Source: Siphonodentalium dalli (Eukaryota > Mollusca > Scaphopoda > Gadilida > Siphonodentaliidae). From it: a stretch of DNA of 64,000 nucleotides. The translations under genes and the position numbers were made by a program. Under the pieces are notes generated by a model. It searched no databases and was not told where the DNA came from. It was given only the letters and a program-made list of their open reading frames with translations. The DNA is taken from NCBI GenBank assembly GCA_032622095.1, contig CP136064.1, positions 258,025,863-258,089,862 of the forward strand. The letters run 5' to 3'. Positions 35,064-44,193 of the stretch are shown here, in pieces (the first letter of the stretch is position 1; each line of letters begins with the position of its first letter).

Positions 35064-35128
35064 TGACGTTCGGAGAAATTTGATGAAATACGCATGACGT
35101 CGTCAACGAGGCCCGCGCATCCCATATA
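35064..35128 (+). promoter_or_regulatory. Shared promoter module, copy 1
   Basis: TGACGTTCGG.GAAATTTGATGAAATACGC, ATGACGTCGTCA, and CCCGCGCAT followed by CATATA. The same module precedes the genes at 36387 (minus), 36599 and 49413. TGACGTCA-type half sites suggest CREB/ATF-class factors (inference). Confidence 0.7.
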
Positions 35129-35195
35129 CTTGATCCTCGAAAAAATGTTAACGTCATTAGATGCGTAATTTGTAATGTTAGCGTTATTTTGAAAC

Positions 35196-35629
35196 ATGGA
35201 TCCAGTAACGGAATTGCTCAAGACTATTGATGTACAATACGATCATGTTCCTGCAACAACGCAAATGTGGACTCCACTGTATGCAGGAAATGTAACGCCA
35301 CGGGTAGAACAGCAACAGGTACCAATGGTGTATCCGCGACGGATCAACAACCAGTGTATACACCGCCGGTGAAAACACAACACATGACTCAACCTGTTAT
35401 ATACCAAGTTATCAACAGTTCACAATGGGAAGAACAGACAAAATTGTTACGGAATATTTGGCAGGAAATGAAGGATTTACGAAAGCAATTAACCCAAAAA
35501 CCGACTGAATGTACAATCAACTTGAAACCTCACACGATTGACATACCAATTGAGGTACATGGTTTCCAGAAAGAACCTACGAAGCGAGCAACATTTGGAT
35601 CACTCGGGAAAGATTTAACAGTGATTTAG
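35196..35629 (+). pseudogene. Small Polinton gene A, unknown function (frameshifted)
   Basis: The ATG at 35196 opens MDPVTELLKTIDVQYD and continues in one frame to TGA at 35364. A better-looking frame takes over near 35325-35345 and runs to TAA at 35627, with a helical QWEEQTKLLRNIWQEMKDL segment and a C-terminus ending SLGKDLTVI. Because the first frame is convincing at the start and the second at the end, one indel in the overlap is the simplest reading. No domain is recognised; the helical middle could be a coiled coil. The gene has the shared promoter module upstream and a histone-type stem-loop 35 bases after its stop. Confidence 0.6.
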
Positions 35630-35663
35630 AAACAAAAGAAATGATTTTTATATTATTTTAAAC

Positions 35664-35679
35664 GGCCCTTTTCAGGGCC
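35664..35679 (+). terminator. Histone-mRNA-type 3' stem-loop, SL1
   Basis: AAC-GGCCCTTTTCAGGGCC-AC: a 6-bp stem GGCCCT/AGGGCC with a TTTC loop, matching the replication-dependent histone mRNA stem-loop in stem length, loop and flanks. Thirteen bases downstream lies GAAAGATACGCTCTG, similar to the purine-rich histone downstream element bound by U7 snRNA. Confidence 0.8.
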
Positions 35680-35916
35680 ACTTAAAATTCACGAAAGATA
35701 CGCTCTGTATTATGCTATATGATGAGCGTATTATAGATATGAAGGGTGGTAGTGGGTTTTTTTTATTGTTAGGGAAGTATTCTTTGATAAATTATGTGAA
35801 CATTCTCTCCAAGTTCATGATGAATGAATTTGGTTTTGAAGAAATTTTGTGAACATTATCTCCAAGTTCAGGAAGAATGAACAAATTGTACAGTAGCAAT
35901 TTCAGAGCGTATCTTT

Positions 35917-36387
35917 TTAAAAATTTGTGAGGCCCTGAAAAGGGCCGTTTTGGATGGTTTCAAAAGAAACCGCACGATGTGTTTGGCTTTGAATACAGCT
36001 GAAAGTTGTCTTGGGAACGTCGCAACCAAATGGACAATTGCATGGCTGGCCTGTCTGTATCCCCCAGAGCGGCAATAATTCGTAAACTCTATGCCCTGAG
36101 GAGATTATGATATACCGCTCTAGTGATGTAGCCGCAAGTCGCACCATCAATCTTGATGTCCCCAACAATCTGGTGTGTCGGAACCACCGTGGTGGCAGTC
36201 CAAACATCCGATCTCTGTTGTCCGCCATCAACATAACGGTGTACCTATAGATATCAAAACAGTTATCTATAGTTCCAGTTTCTGCTAAACTCAAAGCCTT
36301 CCATAGCATCTGTGGTTCATCCCCAAACACACCTCGCACCAGCATCCCATCCTCCAAATAGCTCCGATACAGATCTCGGTAATCCAT
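35917..36387 (-). CDS. Small Polinton gene B, unknown function
   Basis: 156 codons from ATG at 36387 (MDYRDLYRSYLEDGMLVRG). It is not similar to any family I recognise. It is Arg- and Leu-rich with a late CNCPFGCDVPKTTFSC segment whose three or four cysteines could bind a metal. The last residues (NGPFQGLTNF) are simply translation of the stem-loop SL2 and its flank. The real stop may have been the CAA codon just before AACGGCCC (one change from TAA), so the frame may be extended by a lost stop. It is transcribed divergently from gene C out of a palindromic promoter. The function is not known. Confidence 0.55.
   Translation of the reverse strand: MDYRDLYRSYLEDGMLVRGVFGDEPQMLWKALSLAETGTIDNCFDIYRYTVMLMADNRDRMFGLPPRWFRHTRLLGTSRLMVRLAATSLERYIIISSGHRVYELLPLWGIQTGQPCNCPFGCDVPKTTFSCIQSQTHRAVSFETIQNGPFQGLTNF
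35931..35946 (-). terminator. Histone-mRNA-type 3' stem-loop, SL2
   Basis: On the minus strand AAC-GGCCCTTTTCAGGGCC-TC, followed by AAAAAGATACGCTCTGAAATTGCT. It lies at the 3' end of gene B and overlaps its open frame, which reads through to 35917. Confidence 0.75.
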
Positions 36388-36429
36388 TTCGGTATGAATG
36401 AAGAATGGGAAATCTTATTTTTTTATTGA

Positions 36430-36556
36430 AAACGCGCGGGCGCCGCTGACGACGTCATCGCATTTTTCACCAAATTTTCCCGAACGTCAAAACAATTGAC
36501 GTTCGGGAAAATTTGGTGAAATATGCGATGACGTCGTCAGCGGCGTCCGCGCGTTT
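36430..36556. promoter_or_regulatory. Palindromic bidirectional promoter (module copies 2 and 3)
   Basis: Near-perfect palindrome with arms of about 60 bp and a 5-6-base centre (AAACAA). Each arm is one copy of the shared module: TTGACGTTCGGGAAAATTTGG, TGAAATATGCGATGACGTCG, TCAGCGGCGTCCGCGCGTTT. It serves gene B leftward and gene C rightward. Confidence 0.8.
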
Positions 36557-36598
36557 CATATATTATGGAGCGCAGTGTATCGTTTTTTTATCTTCAAA

Positions 36599-36949
36599 AT
36601 GTTCTCTAAGCTAAAAGAGAAAATTTTGCTAAAATTCTCTGCCAATGCTCGATTAAAGGATTGGCAGAAGAATGTTAGAGATTCGGAGTGCCATAAGATA
36701 GCCATTAGAGCTGGAGTTCAAGAATTCCTGCAAAGACGGAGACCCAGTCCTCCCAAGGTGGATGTGGAAACTCCAGAGTGGAACCCTAAGTATAAGGAGG
36801 GGGCATTATATCCAGATTTGTCTGAATTTAATCCTCCAAGACCTCTGCCAATGTGGATTACCACTGAGGCAGCGAAATACGTGCGGGATCCATACTGGAG
36901 ACCCACACACAAGGGTGGACTTTATCCTGATTTGTCTGAATTTTATTGA
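36599..36949 (+). CDS. Small Polinton gene C with two LYPDL late-domain-like motifs
   Basis: 116 codons from ATG at 36599 (MFSKLKEKILLKFSANARL) to TGA at 36947. A longer frame from 36575 would need a GTG start. The N-terminal third is a basic amphipathic helix candidate; a QRRRPSPPK segment follows. The C-terminal half contains a duplicated unit, GALYPDLSEF at about 36803-36832 and GGLYPDLSEF at the very end. LYPxL is the core of the ALIX-binding late domains that recruit ESCRT for budding of several enveloped viruses. A virion or membrane-trafficking role is inferred only from this motif. The promoter module lies upstream, and SL3 lies 20 bases after the stop. Confidence 0.65.
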   Translation: MFSKLKEKILLKFSANARLKDWQKNVRDSECHKIAIRAGVQEFLQRRRPSPPKVDVETPEWNPKYKEGALYPDLSEFNPPRPLPMWITTEAAKYVRDPYWRPTHKGGLYPDLSEFY

Positions 36950-36968
36950 CTCGGCAAACAATTTAAAC

Positions 36969-36984
36969 GGCCCTTTTCAGGGCC
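36969..36984 (+). terminator. Histone-mRNA-type 3' stem-loop, SL3
   Basis: AAAC-GGCCCTTTTCAGGGCC-ACCCA, the closest of the four to the animal histone consensus, including the ACCCA flank. AAAAGATATGCTCTGAAATTGCT follows 13 bases later. Confidence 0.85.
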
Positions 36985-37058
36985 ACCCAAATTTTTCAAA
37001 AGATATGCTCTGAAATTGCTAAAAAAAAACGGAACAAGTAATTAAATCAAATAATATT

Positions 37059-37307
37059 TTATTCACCATTTTTAACTTTCTTGGAAGATGATCGCGATAA
37101 ACGTCTTTTTCTCTTTCTGCTAGGCAAAGTGGTCTGCTTAATTTCAGTATCGTTAGCGCTTTTGGCTACAGCATTTATCACTTCCATCTGCGAATCCTCC
37201 GTGTTTAGAATAGTGATTTCATCATTTGATACCTCGGTTGAGGCGTATAATTCACCACTCTCAGTTTGGATCTTGGATCCATTGTGAGCGTTCGGTGTGT
37301 TATTCAA
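37059..37307 (-). CDS. Basic-tailed Polinton protein, possible nuclear or DNA-binding (start uncertain)
   Basis: An open frame of about 80 codons, Asp/Glu/Thr-rich at first, with a strongly basic C-terminus (SRKRKRRLSRSSSKKVKNG) that looks like a nuclear localisation or DNA-binding tail. There is no ATG in frame. The first possible codon is TTG at 37307, and an ATG at about 37284 lies in another frame (MDPRSKLRVV...). Either the start was lost or an indel separates the true start from this frame. The stop overlaps an AATAAA signal (37058-37063, minus strand), so this gene ends by ordinary polyadenylation, unlike its neighbours. It is transcribed leftward from the 37318-37427 palindrome. Confidence 0.45.
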   Translation of the reverse strand: MNNTPNAHNGSKIQTESGELYASTEVSNDEITILNTEDSQMEVINAVAKSANDTEIKQTTLPSRKRKRRLSRSSSKKVKNGE

Positions 37308-37317
37308 TCGTCAGTGG

Positions 37318-37427
37318 AATGACGACGTGATGAAAATTCACGTCGCTTTTATGCTCTGACACGGACGATGACTGCGCATGTCCGTGTCAGAGCATAAAAG
37401 CGACGCGAATTTTCATCACGTCGTCAT
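37318..37427. promoter_or_regulatory. Palindromic bidirectional promoter of the polymerase/virion block
   Basis: Inverted repeat with arms of about 48 bp (AATGACGACGTGATGAAAAT... / ...ATTTTCATCACGTCGTCATT) and a 13-base centre. Each arm ends with CATAAAAGCGACG reading outward, a TATA-like box. It drives polB and the downstream block to the right, and the basic protein gene to the left. The sequence differs from the 36430 module. Confidence 0.7.
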
Positions 37428-37433
37428 TTCACG

Positions 37434-40400
37434 ATGAAGCGCCTTGTGCCATATTCAGATAGCGAAAGCGAACGAGATAATAGAAAGAGTGCGACTGGAT
37501 GATGACTGTAAATATTATACTATAAAAAATCTGACCGATAAATACTCGAGGAAATTTAAAACAGCATCAAAGAAATTCAACGTCACATTTCAAGAATTTC
37601 ATCAACCATTTCAAACTGTTCACAGAATTTTCAAAGATCTGGTGAACAGTTTGAAAGATGAGTGTGATGCAGGACCAAAAGATCAAATGAGAATTTCCAT
37701 CTTTCATCCAGGGTTAGATCTAGGGATTCACGTCCCGTTCACAGAAGCAAAAGACCTGACGGGTGAATTATTGCTTGACAACATAGAAAAAGTTGCACAA
37801 TCGAACAAAAAATTCAAAATTCATGACGGACAGATGACATTTGACATCACTGTCACGCATATGCCTACAGGGACCGCAAGACATACCTTACATTATGGAG
37901 CATTCGGTGAACAAAATCAAATGAAACAGTAAAGAAAAGTATTCTTCTGATTCAGAACGCAGAAGATAACATGTGTTTTGCGAGGGCTGTCGTTGTTGGT
38001 ATGTGTAATGTTGACAAAAAAGATACAGCTGAATGGAAGCAACAATGGAAACGGATTACGAGACCAGCAAGAGCTCCACAACGGGAAGCTGCAAAGTCAT
38101 TGTTGGATAAAGTGGGGTTATCACACGACACCAGTTGCGGGGTTGAGGAATACAAAATTATTCAGGAACAACTATATCCTGAGAATGTTATAAAAATACA
38201 TAAGCAATTTGCTGACGAAGGCTTTCTTTTTCAACCACCACCAGTTCGGAAAGAAAGTAAAGTTGTCCATCTATATTTCAATGACAACCACTACGATGTG
38301 ATCACAACTGTCACGGGATTCCTTGGATGTAGCTATTACTGTGAACACTGTGATGTCGGTTCGAACAGCAGAGGTGATCATATATGTCCATACAAGTGTA
38401 TGTGTTTCGAGGGTCAGATATGTCCCTTTGAACGATGGATACAATGCATCAAATGTAAGAGGAGTTTTAGAAGTAAACGATGTCTCGACAATCATTTGAA
38501 AAAATCACCAAAACATGACAAAACTATTTGTGATATGATACACAAATGCCAGAAATGTGGGGTTGAAATCGTCACACGAAAGGAGAAAAGACATATGTTC
38601 GGGAACAAAGAAGTGCAAATACTGTAAGGAAATCGTCGCATCAGATCACAGATGTCATATCCAGCAGAACCAAAAGAGAGAAACACAGAAAGCAGTAAAG
38701 GTACCATTCATATTTTTTGATTTTGAATGTCAACAAGATACTGGTGTTCATATACCCAATTTTTGTGTTGCACAAACTGCTTGTGAAAATTGTATATGTA
38801 AACCCATTGATGAAATATGCATTTCATGTGATTCTGTATTGTCAAACAGAGAATATATTTTTAAAGGAGATAATGTATTGGAAAGATTTTGCAAATGGTT
38901 GTTTTACACCAACGATCATAAAGGTATAACATGTATTGCTCACAATGCAAGAGGTTACGATAGTCAGTTCCTCTTACATTACTTGGTGAACAATGGAACT
39001 TCAAAACCTAATGTTATTATGAATGGCAACAAAATACTTAGTTTACAATGCAATTGTGTTAAAGTAATCGATTTATTGAGTTTCATCCCTATGGCATTAT
39101 CTAAATTTCCAAAAACATTCCAACTTGAAGAAATGGCTAAAGGTTATTTTCCACATTGGGCAAATACACAGGACTTTCGGAATTATGTAGGACCATATCT
39201 AGACAAAAAATACTATAAACCTGAAATCATGTCTGAGGAAAATAGAGATTCATTTCTGAAATGGTACGAAGCTAGGGTGAAGATATTTTTGATTTTCAAA
39301 AAGAAATTCAAAAGTATTGTAAATCAGATGTAGACATTTTAAGACGTGGATGTGGCAAATTCAGACTATGTGTAATGGAAACTGATCAAATATATCCATT
39401 TCGGGAAGCAATAACATTAGCTCAAACCTGTAACCTTGCATGGAGAAAAAATTAATTACCAGAGAATTCTCTAGGTATAATTTCAGACGCTGGATATCCA
39501 CAAGCGCGTAAATTTTCAATGAAAGCAATTCGATGGCTACAGTACATTGCTACAAAACAAAATATAAACATAAAGCATGCTTTAAATGGTGGTGAAGTTA
39601 AAATAGGCACACATTTTGTTGATGGTTATCATGCAGAATCAAACACAGTGTATGAAATGTATGGGTGTTTTTTTCATGGCTGTCCTACTTGCTATCCAGA
39701 TAGAAATCGCCGAAACCCATACAGTAATATAACAATGCATGAATTGTATGAAAAAACAATAAAAACGGAAGCTGAAATCAAAAGCTTGGGATGCAAATTA
39801 ATATGCATATGGGAACATGACCTGGACAATAAATGTAAAGCAGACAAAAATTTAAAACAAACTATGGATCAATTCTATTTGCATCAAGACCCAATTAAAC
39901 CAAGGGAAGCATTATTTGGTGGCAGGACTAAAGCTCTAAAATTATATCATGAAATAGAACCAACATCTAAACCGGAAATAAAATATATTGATATATGCAG
40001 TTTGTATCCTAGTGTAAATAAATATAAGGAGTACCCACTTGGTCATCCAACAATTCTAAGTCAGGAACAAATAGGAGACATCAAATCCTACAAAGGACTC
40101 ATTAAATGCAAAGTATTACCTCCAAATAAAATGTATATTCCAGTGCTACCGATCCACTGTAATAACAAAATGATATATACATTGTGTAAAACTTGTGCAG
40201 AAAATGAAAGTGGACAGTGTAATCATAAAACCGAACAGCGTGCTTTAGTTGGAGTTTGGACACATGTAGAATTATTCAAAGCAATAGAATTGGGTTACCA
40301 AATTCTGGAAGTGTATCAAGTTGGCATTGGACTGAGTGGTCGGACAAAGTATACAGGGATTACATTGATAAATACCTCAAAATTAAAAAAGAAGCAAGTG

Positions 40401-41238
40401 GATATCCAAATTCTGTTAAAAGTGAAAAAGATAAAGATAAATACATTAAAGATTATTATGAGGTTGAAGGTATAAAACTTGAAAAAGAAAAAATCGAAAA
40501 AAACCCAGGACTCCGCCAGTGCGCAAAATTAATGATAAATTGCATATGGGGAAAAAATGCACAAAATAATATTCTTACTAAAACTGAATATATCTCAGAA
40601 CCATCCAGATATTTTGAACTATTAACTGATAAAAATATCACCGTCAAAGCAGTTGAAATTTTTGAACAAGATAAATTCATATTATTCAGCTATGAAAATA
40701 AAACCGATATTATAGAACCACATCCATCTGCCAATGTAGTTGTTGCATCATTTGTCACAGCATATGCACGCTTGGAGTTGCATAAAGTTTTAGAAAAACT
40801 CCAAGATAGGGTGTTGTATTTCGACACTGATAGCTGCATGTATATTTTCGATCAAGAAAAAGAAAATATCAAAACCGAAGAAGCTACCTTGGTAAATGGA
40901 CTGATGAGCATCCAGATGCTAAAATCATGAAATTTGTAGGGTTAGGACCGAAAAATTATGGATATCAGTACATGAAAGATGGTGTCATAAAATCTGTATG
41001 TAAGGTCAAGGGTATCACTCAGGATTATAAAACTAAACAGCAAATAAATTTTCATTCAATGGTTGAATGTGTTAACGACCGGTTAAATTTTCAACATGTC
41101 ATAAACTATCCATGCAGAAATAAACGCACAAAGAACTGAGAAGTAATTAGTGAAGAGCAAACAAAAACATTCCGATCTGTGTACACCAAACGACTTGTTG
41201 TGTGTGAATACAACACAATTCCTTATGGATGGAATTGA
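37434..41238 (+). pseudogene. polB: Polinton protein-primed family B DNA polymerase (multiply frameshifted)
   Basis: The ATG at 37434 (MKRLVPYSDSESE) lies seven bases after the promoter palindrome. The product would replicate the element from a terminal-protein primer. Recognisable pieces in order are: N-terminal domain to 37932; Cys-rich zinc-binding region 38330-38690; exonuclease I FFDFEC 38713-38730; exonuclease II HNARGYDSQFL 38941-38973; exonuclease III YCKSDVDILRRG near 39315; motif A YIDICSLYPS near 39985; motif B near 40510-40560 (CAKLMINCIWG); motif C DTDS 40823-40834; KVKG 41003-41014. The C-terminal TKRLVVCEYN..PYGWN ends at TGA 41236-41238. The frame changes near 37500, 37930, 38590, 39285, 40330, 40905 and 41140, and TAA interrupts near 39453. 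It is therefore inactive, although every catalytic motif survives. Confidence 0.9.
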
Positions 41239-41818
41239 TGTGTTACCAGCAGAGATGCTTTTGAAAATTTATAATAATTTGATCGAAATGTCAAAAATGG
41301 ATCAAGAAATCAAACAAGAACTTAAGCAAGCTTGGTTTTTGAGGGAAAGTAGCATTATAATGGAGACTTTGCTGAACGGACATTTCTCTGAGGGACAGAG
41401 TCGACTGAGATGTTTGATTGAGAGATCAGAATTTGAAACTGATTTCTTAATGGATATATTGGATCAACTGTTTTCAGATTATTGGATATTTCATGGTGTT
41501 CCTAAAAACGAAATAAACGAAATTCGTGAATTAGTTGGAAATAATTTTACTCGCTTTGCTGAATATCAAGACAGGATTCTCAATGAAAAAACTTTGAAAT
41601 TCGAAGAGGTGACGAGAATATATGGATACATTATTCTCCGAGAACCATGTACAATTTTCACTGCTGAAAAGTTATTTGAAGAAAAAGTGTCTTTGGATTA
41701 TATTGTAAAAACCACTAGACCTATTTCAGATTTAGATTATGAACTCGTATGGACATTTGGAATAGTATGGAGTTATGGTGATTCTTCATTAAAAATAAAA
41801 AAGGTTGATTCCGAATAA
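41225..41818 (+). CDS. F-box-like protein of the Polinton
   Basis: 197 codons from ATG at 41225, overlapping the polB stop by 14 bases, to TAA at 41816. The N-terminus, MDGIDVLPAEMLLKIYNNL, has the LPxExLxxI pattern that opens F-box domains. The rest is helical and acidic, with no recognised repeat domain. F-box proteins bind Skp1 and bring substrates to SCF ubiquitin ligases, and several large DNA viruses encode them to redirect host degradation. The assignment rests on a short motif, so moderate caution is due. The frame is intact, in contrast to polB, and an in-frame GTG further upstream is unlikely to be the start. Confidence 0.5.
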   Translation: MDGIDVLPAEMLLKIYNNLIEMSKMDQEIKQELKQAWFLRESSIIMETLLNGHFSEGQSRLRCLIERSEFETDFLMDILDQLFSDYWIFHGVPKNEINEIRELVGNNFTRFAEYQDRILNEKTLKFEEVTRIYGYIILREPCTIFTAEKLFEEKVSLDYIVKTTRPISDLDYELVWTFGIVWSYGDSSLKIKKVDSE

Positions 41819-41855
41819 TCCTAATCAGTCTTACATGATCTGTCTCAGGGTAAAG

Positions 41856-42510
41856 ATGGACGAATCATTGTTGTTCAAACATCCCTGTAACATTTTCATA
41901 TCGGGGCCAAGTGGTTGTGGTAAAACAGAATTTGTTAAGAAATTAATCGAATATAAAGATGACTTGTTCAAACTTGTTCCATACATACAAAGTCGTTTGG
42001 TGTTACAAAGAATGGCAAAATACCTACAGTCAGATGCAAGAATTTCACAATATTCAATTTATAAATGGAATACCGGATGATGACAATGAACTTGTCGATG
42101 ACACAGACTTACCGCACCTCATCGTTTTTTATGACATGTTAGGTGATAAAGATGAAGAAAAAATTATGTTGTGGTTTACAAGAAAAGGACATCACAGAAA
42201 TACGTCTATTATTTACATAACCCAAAACATGTTTCAGAAATCTAAAGCGAGTAGAACTTTGAGTTTGAATGCACATTACATGGTATTATTTCAAAGTGTG
42301 CGTGATAAAGGCCAAATAAAAATTCTTGCCTCTCAAATGCAAATACCTCATTTAATGCAAGCATATGATGATGCAACTTCAACCAATCATGGTTATTTAC
42401 TACTCGATTTTCACCCAAAAACGGATAAATCGTTGAGACTTAGAACTGATATTTTCCATCGCTGGCTCACAAATGACGATCGAGGTGCGGTAATATATTC
42501 ATCGGTATAA
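41856..42510 (+). pseudogene. Polinton DNA-packaging ATPase, A32/FtsK-HerA type (frameshifted)
   Basis: ATG at 41856 (MDESLLFKHPCNIFISG). Walker A is GPSGCGKT (41904-41927), Walker B is HLIVFYDM near 42115-42138, and the later YITQNMF fits the sensor strand of A32-like ATPases. These enzymes pump genomic DNA into preformed capsids. The frame changes near 41985-41995: before it the codons are right through LFKLVPY, and after it VVWCYKEWQ is the expected continuation and runs to TAA at 42508. It therefore needs one indel corrected to be a full-length product of about 217 residues, normal for the family. Confidence 0.85.
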
Positions 42511-42546
42511 AGATAAGTGTATTAACATAATATTTCATTTCCAATC

Positions 42547-43075
42547 ATGGAGTCGCATGAAGCAGTCTTGAGTGTATTTTCGACTATCGCTAAATTAATA
42601 CTTGATGATCACTTAAAGCTTCCAAAGCAGACACGAACATTCCTGCAAAAACACAAAAAAGAGCTGAAGAAAATAGCTGACAGTAGAACTCATATCGATT
42701 AAAAAAAGAAAATACTTTTAAAAACTGGTGGGGGTGGTTTTCTCGGTGGAGTTTTGATCAGAAGTCTTCTCAGACAAAAAGAAAATAAATCAATTGCACG
42801 AGTTAGATCAAATAGAGTAAATGATACTCGAGTAAATTCTACAATTGCACAGTGAACTACTCCAGCTAGAGTAAATTCTACTGGATTAAATTCTACATTT
42901 GCTAGATTTCAACCACTCAACGATAATGGTCCGCAACCAATTCCATCAATTCAAGAAGCAGAACATTCCCCGTTGGTTAAACGATACTCAAAAATTATGA
43001 ATCTTTCAAACCCATAGAAATTAGCTTTGATGGCATTTGATCGTAATTTTAATAATCGTAAAAGTAAAAAGTAAT
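42547..43075 (+). pseudogene. Small pX-like Polinton protein 1 (several stops)
   Basis: ATG at 42547 (MESHEAVLSVFSTIAKLIL) runs to a TAA near 42700. In the same frame KKKILLKTGGGGFLGG follows, a glycine hinge then hydrophobic stretch that resembles the pX/mu-like core peptides found next to the ATPase in Polintons and adintoviruses. Further stops break the remaining Ser/Asn/Arg-rich part (about 42855 and 43015). The neighbouring gene at 43108 has the same layout. Small cationic peptides of this type condense virion DNA in adenoviruses; here that is an inference from layout. Confidence 0.5.
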
Positions 43076-43107
43076 TCAGTCATTTGACATTCAACTGTTG
43101 AAGAGTA

Positions 43108-43450
43108 ATGATGGTGAAAAAAACTCCACTGATTAAAAAATATGGTAGTTTTGTAATGGCTATGAATCAGGCACCAACTCATTTTCGGAAAAAAATGATA
43201 AAAGATGCACCAAAGAGAGTGATTGATTGCATGTCAGAATGCTGTAAAAATATTTTAAAAGGTAATGTAAAACTAGCAGAAGCTCAGAAGCGTAAACTTC
43301 GTCTGAGGTGTAGACATCTCAGAGAACTTGCAAGTAAATAACATCTTTGAAACGAAAAAAAAACAAATTTTAAACCAGAAAGGAGGTTTTTTACCACTTA
43401 TGCTAGCACCGTTGCTTGGTAAAGCACTCGCTGGAATACTTCGCGGTTAA
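43108..43450 (+). pseudogene. Small pX-like Polinton protein 2 (frameshifted)
   Basis: ATG at 43108 opens a basic, Lys/Arg-rich frame (KLAEAQKRKLRLRCRHLREL) to TAA at 43341. In the +1 frame, KKQILNQKGGFLPLMLAPLL continues to a TAA at about 43448, immediately before the next ATG. The basic block plus KGGFLP..LAPLLG is the signature of pX-like proteins in Polintons and adintoviruses. An A-run (about 43353-43361) lies between the two halves, a likely slippage site, though the break must be slightly upstream. The role would be DNA condensation in the particle. Confidence 0.6.
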
Positions 43451-43452
43451 AC

Positions 43453-44193
43453 ATGAAGAAAATGGTCGCTGTTCCCTTCAAAATGTTGGATGACATTAAA
43501 AAATGGAGAATGAGTGTAACTAATCCGAAATTACCACCTAATCCTGAAATTACGAATATTTCAAAACTAAACAGAGATTTGAATTCAGTTTCTGATCAAA
43601 ATTTGTCAGAATCTGAGAAGGTTCAATTATATGGTACAACTTTGCACAAATTGAAAACTTCTCAAAAATCAGTTAGAGCTATTTCAGCCCCGAAAACAGA
43701 ACAACCATTTAATCATCATCATAGGGATGTGATAGAAAGTATTCCGTTAAAGATGAGAAAAAAAGCTGAACAACTTTTACAACTGATTTCAAAACATCCA
43801 CAAATGAAGTTTGATGAACATGGACAATTAACATATGGTGAAAAAGTTATTAGAGGATCAAATATTGTTGATCTCCTCAATGATATTGTACGACAAAGAA
43901 AAGGTTTCGAACCAACAGGTTGGCAAACCTTTTCACAAGGATTGAGCGAGCTTAATGTACCTCAAGATTTTGTAGGGAACAGAAACCGCTGGCTTTGGAT
44001 TAAAACACATTTGAAAGATGATTCAGATGATGATTTTGAAACTCCGGTACAAAGCATAACACCAAAACGATTTGATTCTCATCGATTCACACCAATGAAA
44101 GGTATAAAAGCAAGACATTCAAAAACTAAAATAGCAGATAGGTTGACACCAAAGGGTATTAAAACAGAAAAAACACAATGGGATACATACTAG
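43453..44193 (+). CDS. Conserved Polinton protein of unknown function
   Basis: 246 codons from ATG at 43453. The central part, RKKAEQLLQLISKHP.. then FDEHGQLTYGEKVIRGSNI and VDLLNDIVRQRKGFEPTGW, matches a domain found repeatedly in Polinton- and adintovirus-like elements of invertebrates beside the integrase and capsid genes. Its molecular role is not established. The C-terminus is basic with SITPKRF/RFTPMKG repeats. The frame is open, begins three bases after the preceding gene's stop and overlaps the integrase start by 16 bases. Confidence 0.65.
   Translation: MKKMVAVPFKMLDDIKKWRMSVTNPKLPPNPEITNISKLNRDLNSVSDQNLSESEKVQLYGTTLHKLKTSQKSVRAISAPKTEQPFNHHHRDVIESIPLKMRKKAEQLLQLISKHPQMKFDEHGQLTYGEKVIRGSNIVDLLNDIVRQRKGFEPTGWQTFSQGLSELNVPQDFVGNRNRWLWIKTHLKDDSDDDFETPVQSITPKRFDSHRFTPMKGIKARHSKTKIADRLTPKGIKTEKTQWDTY

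Noticed and set aside
36575-36598. GTG-initiated extension of gene C
   Set aside because: A GTG start is unlikely in an animal element; ATG at 36599 gives a sensible N-terminus.
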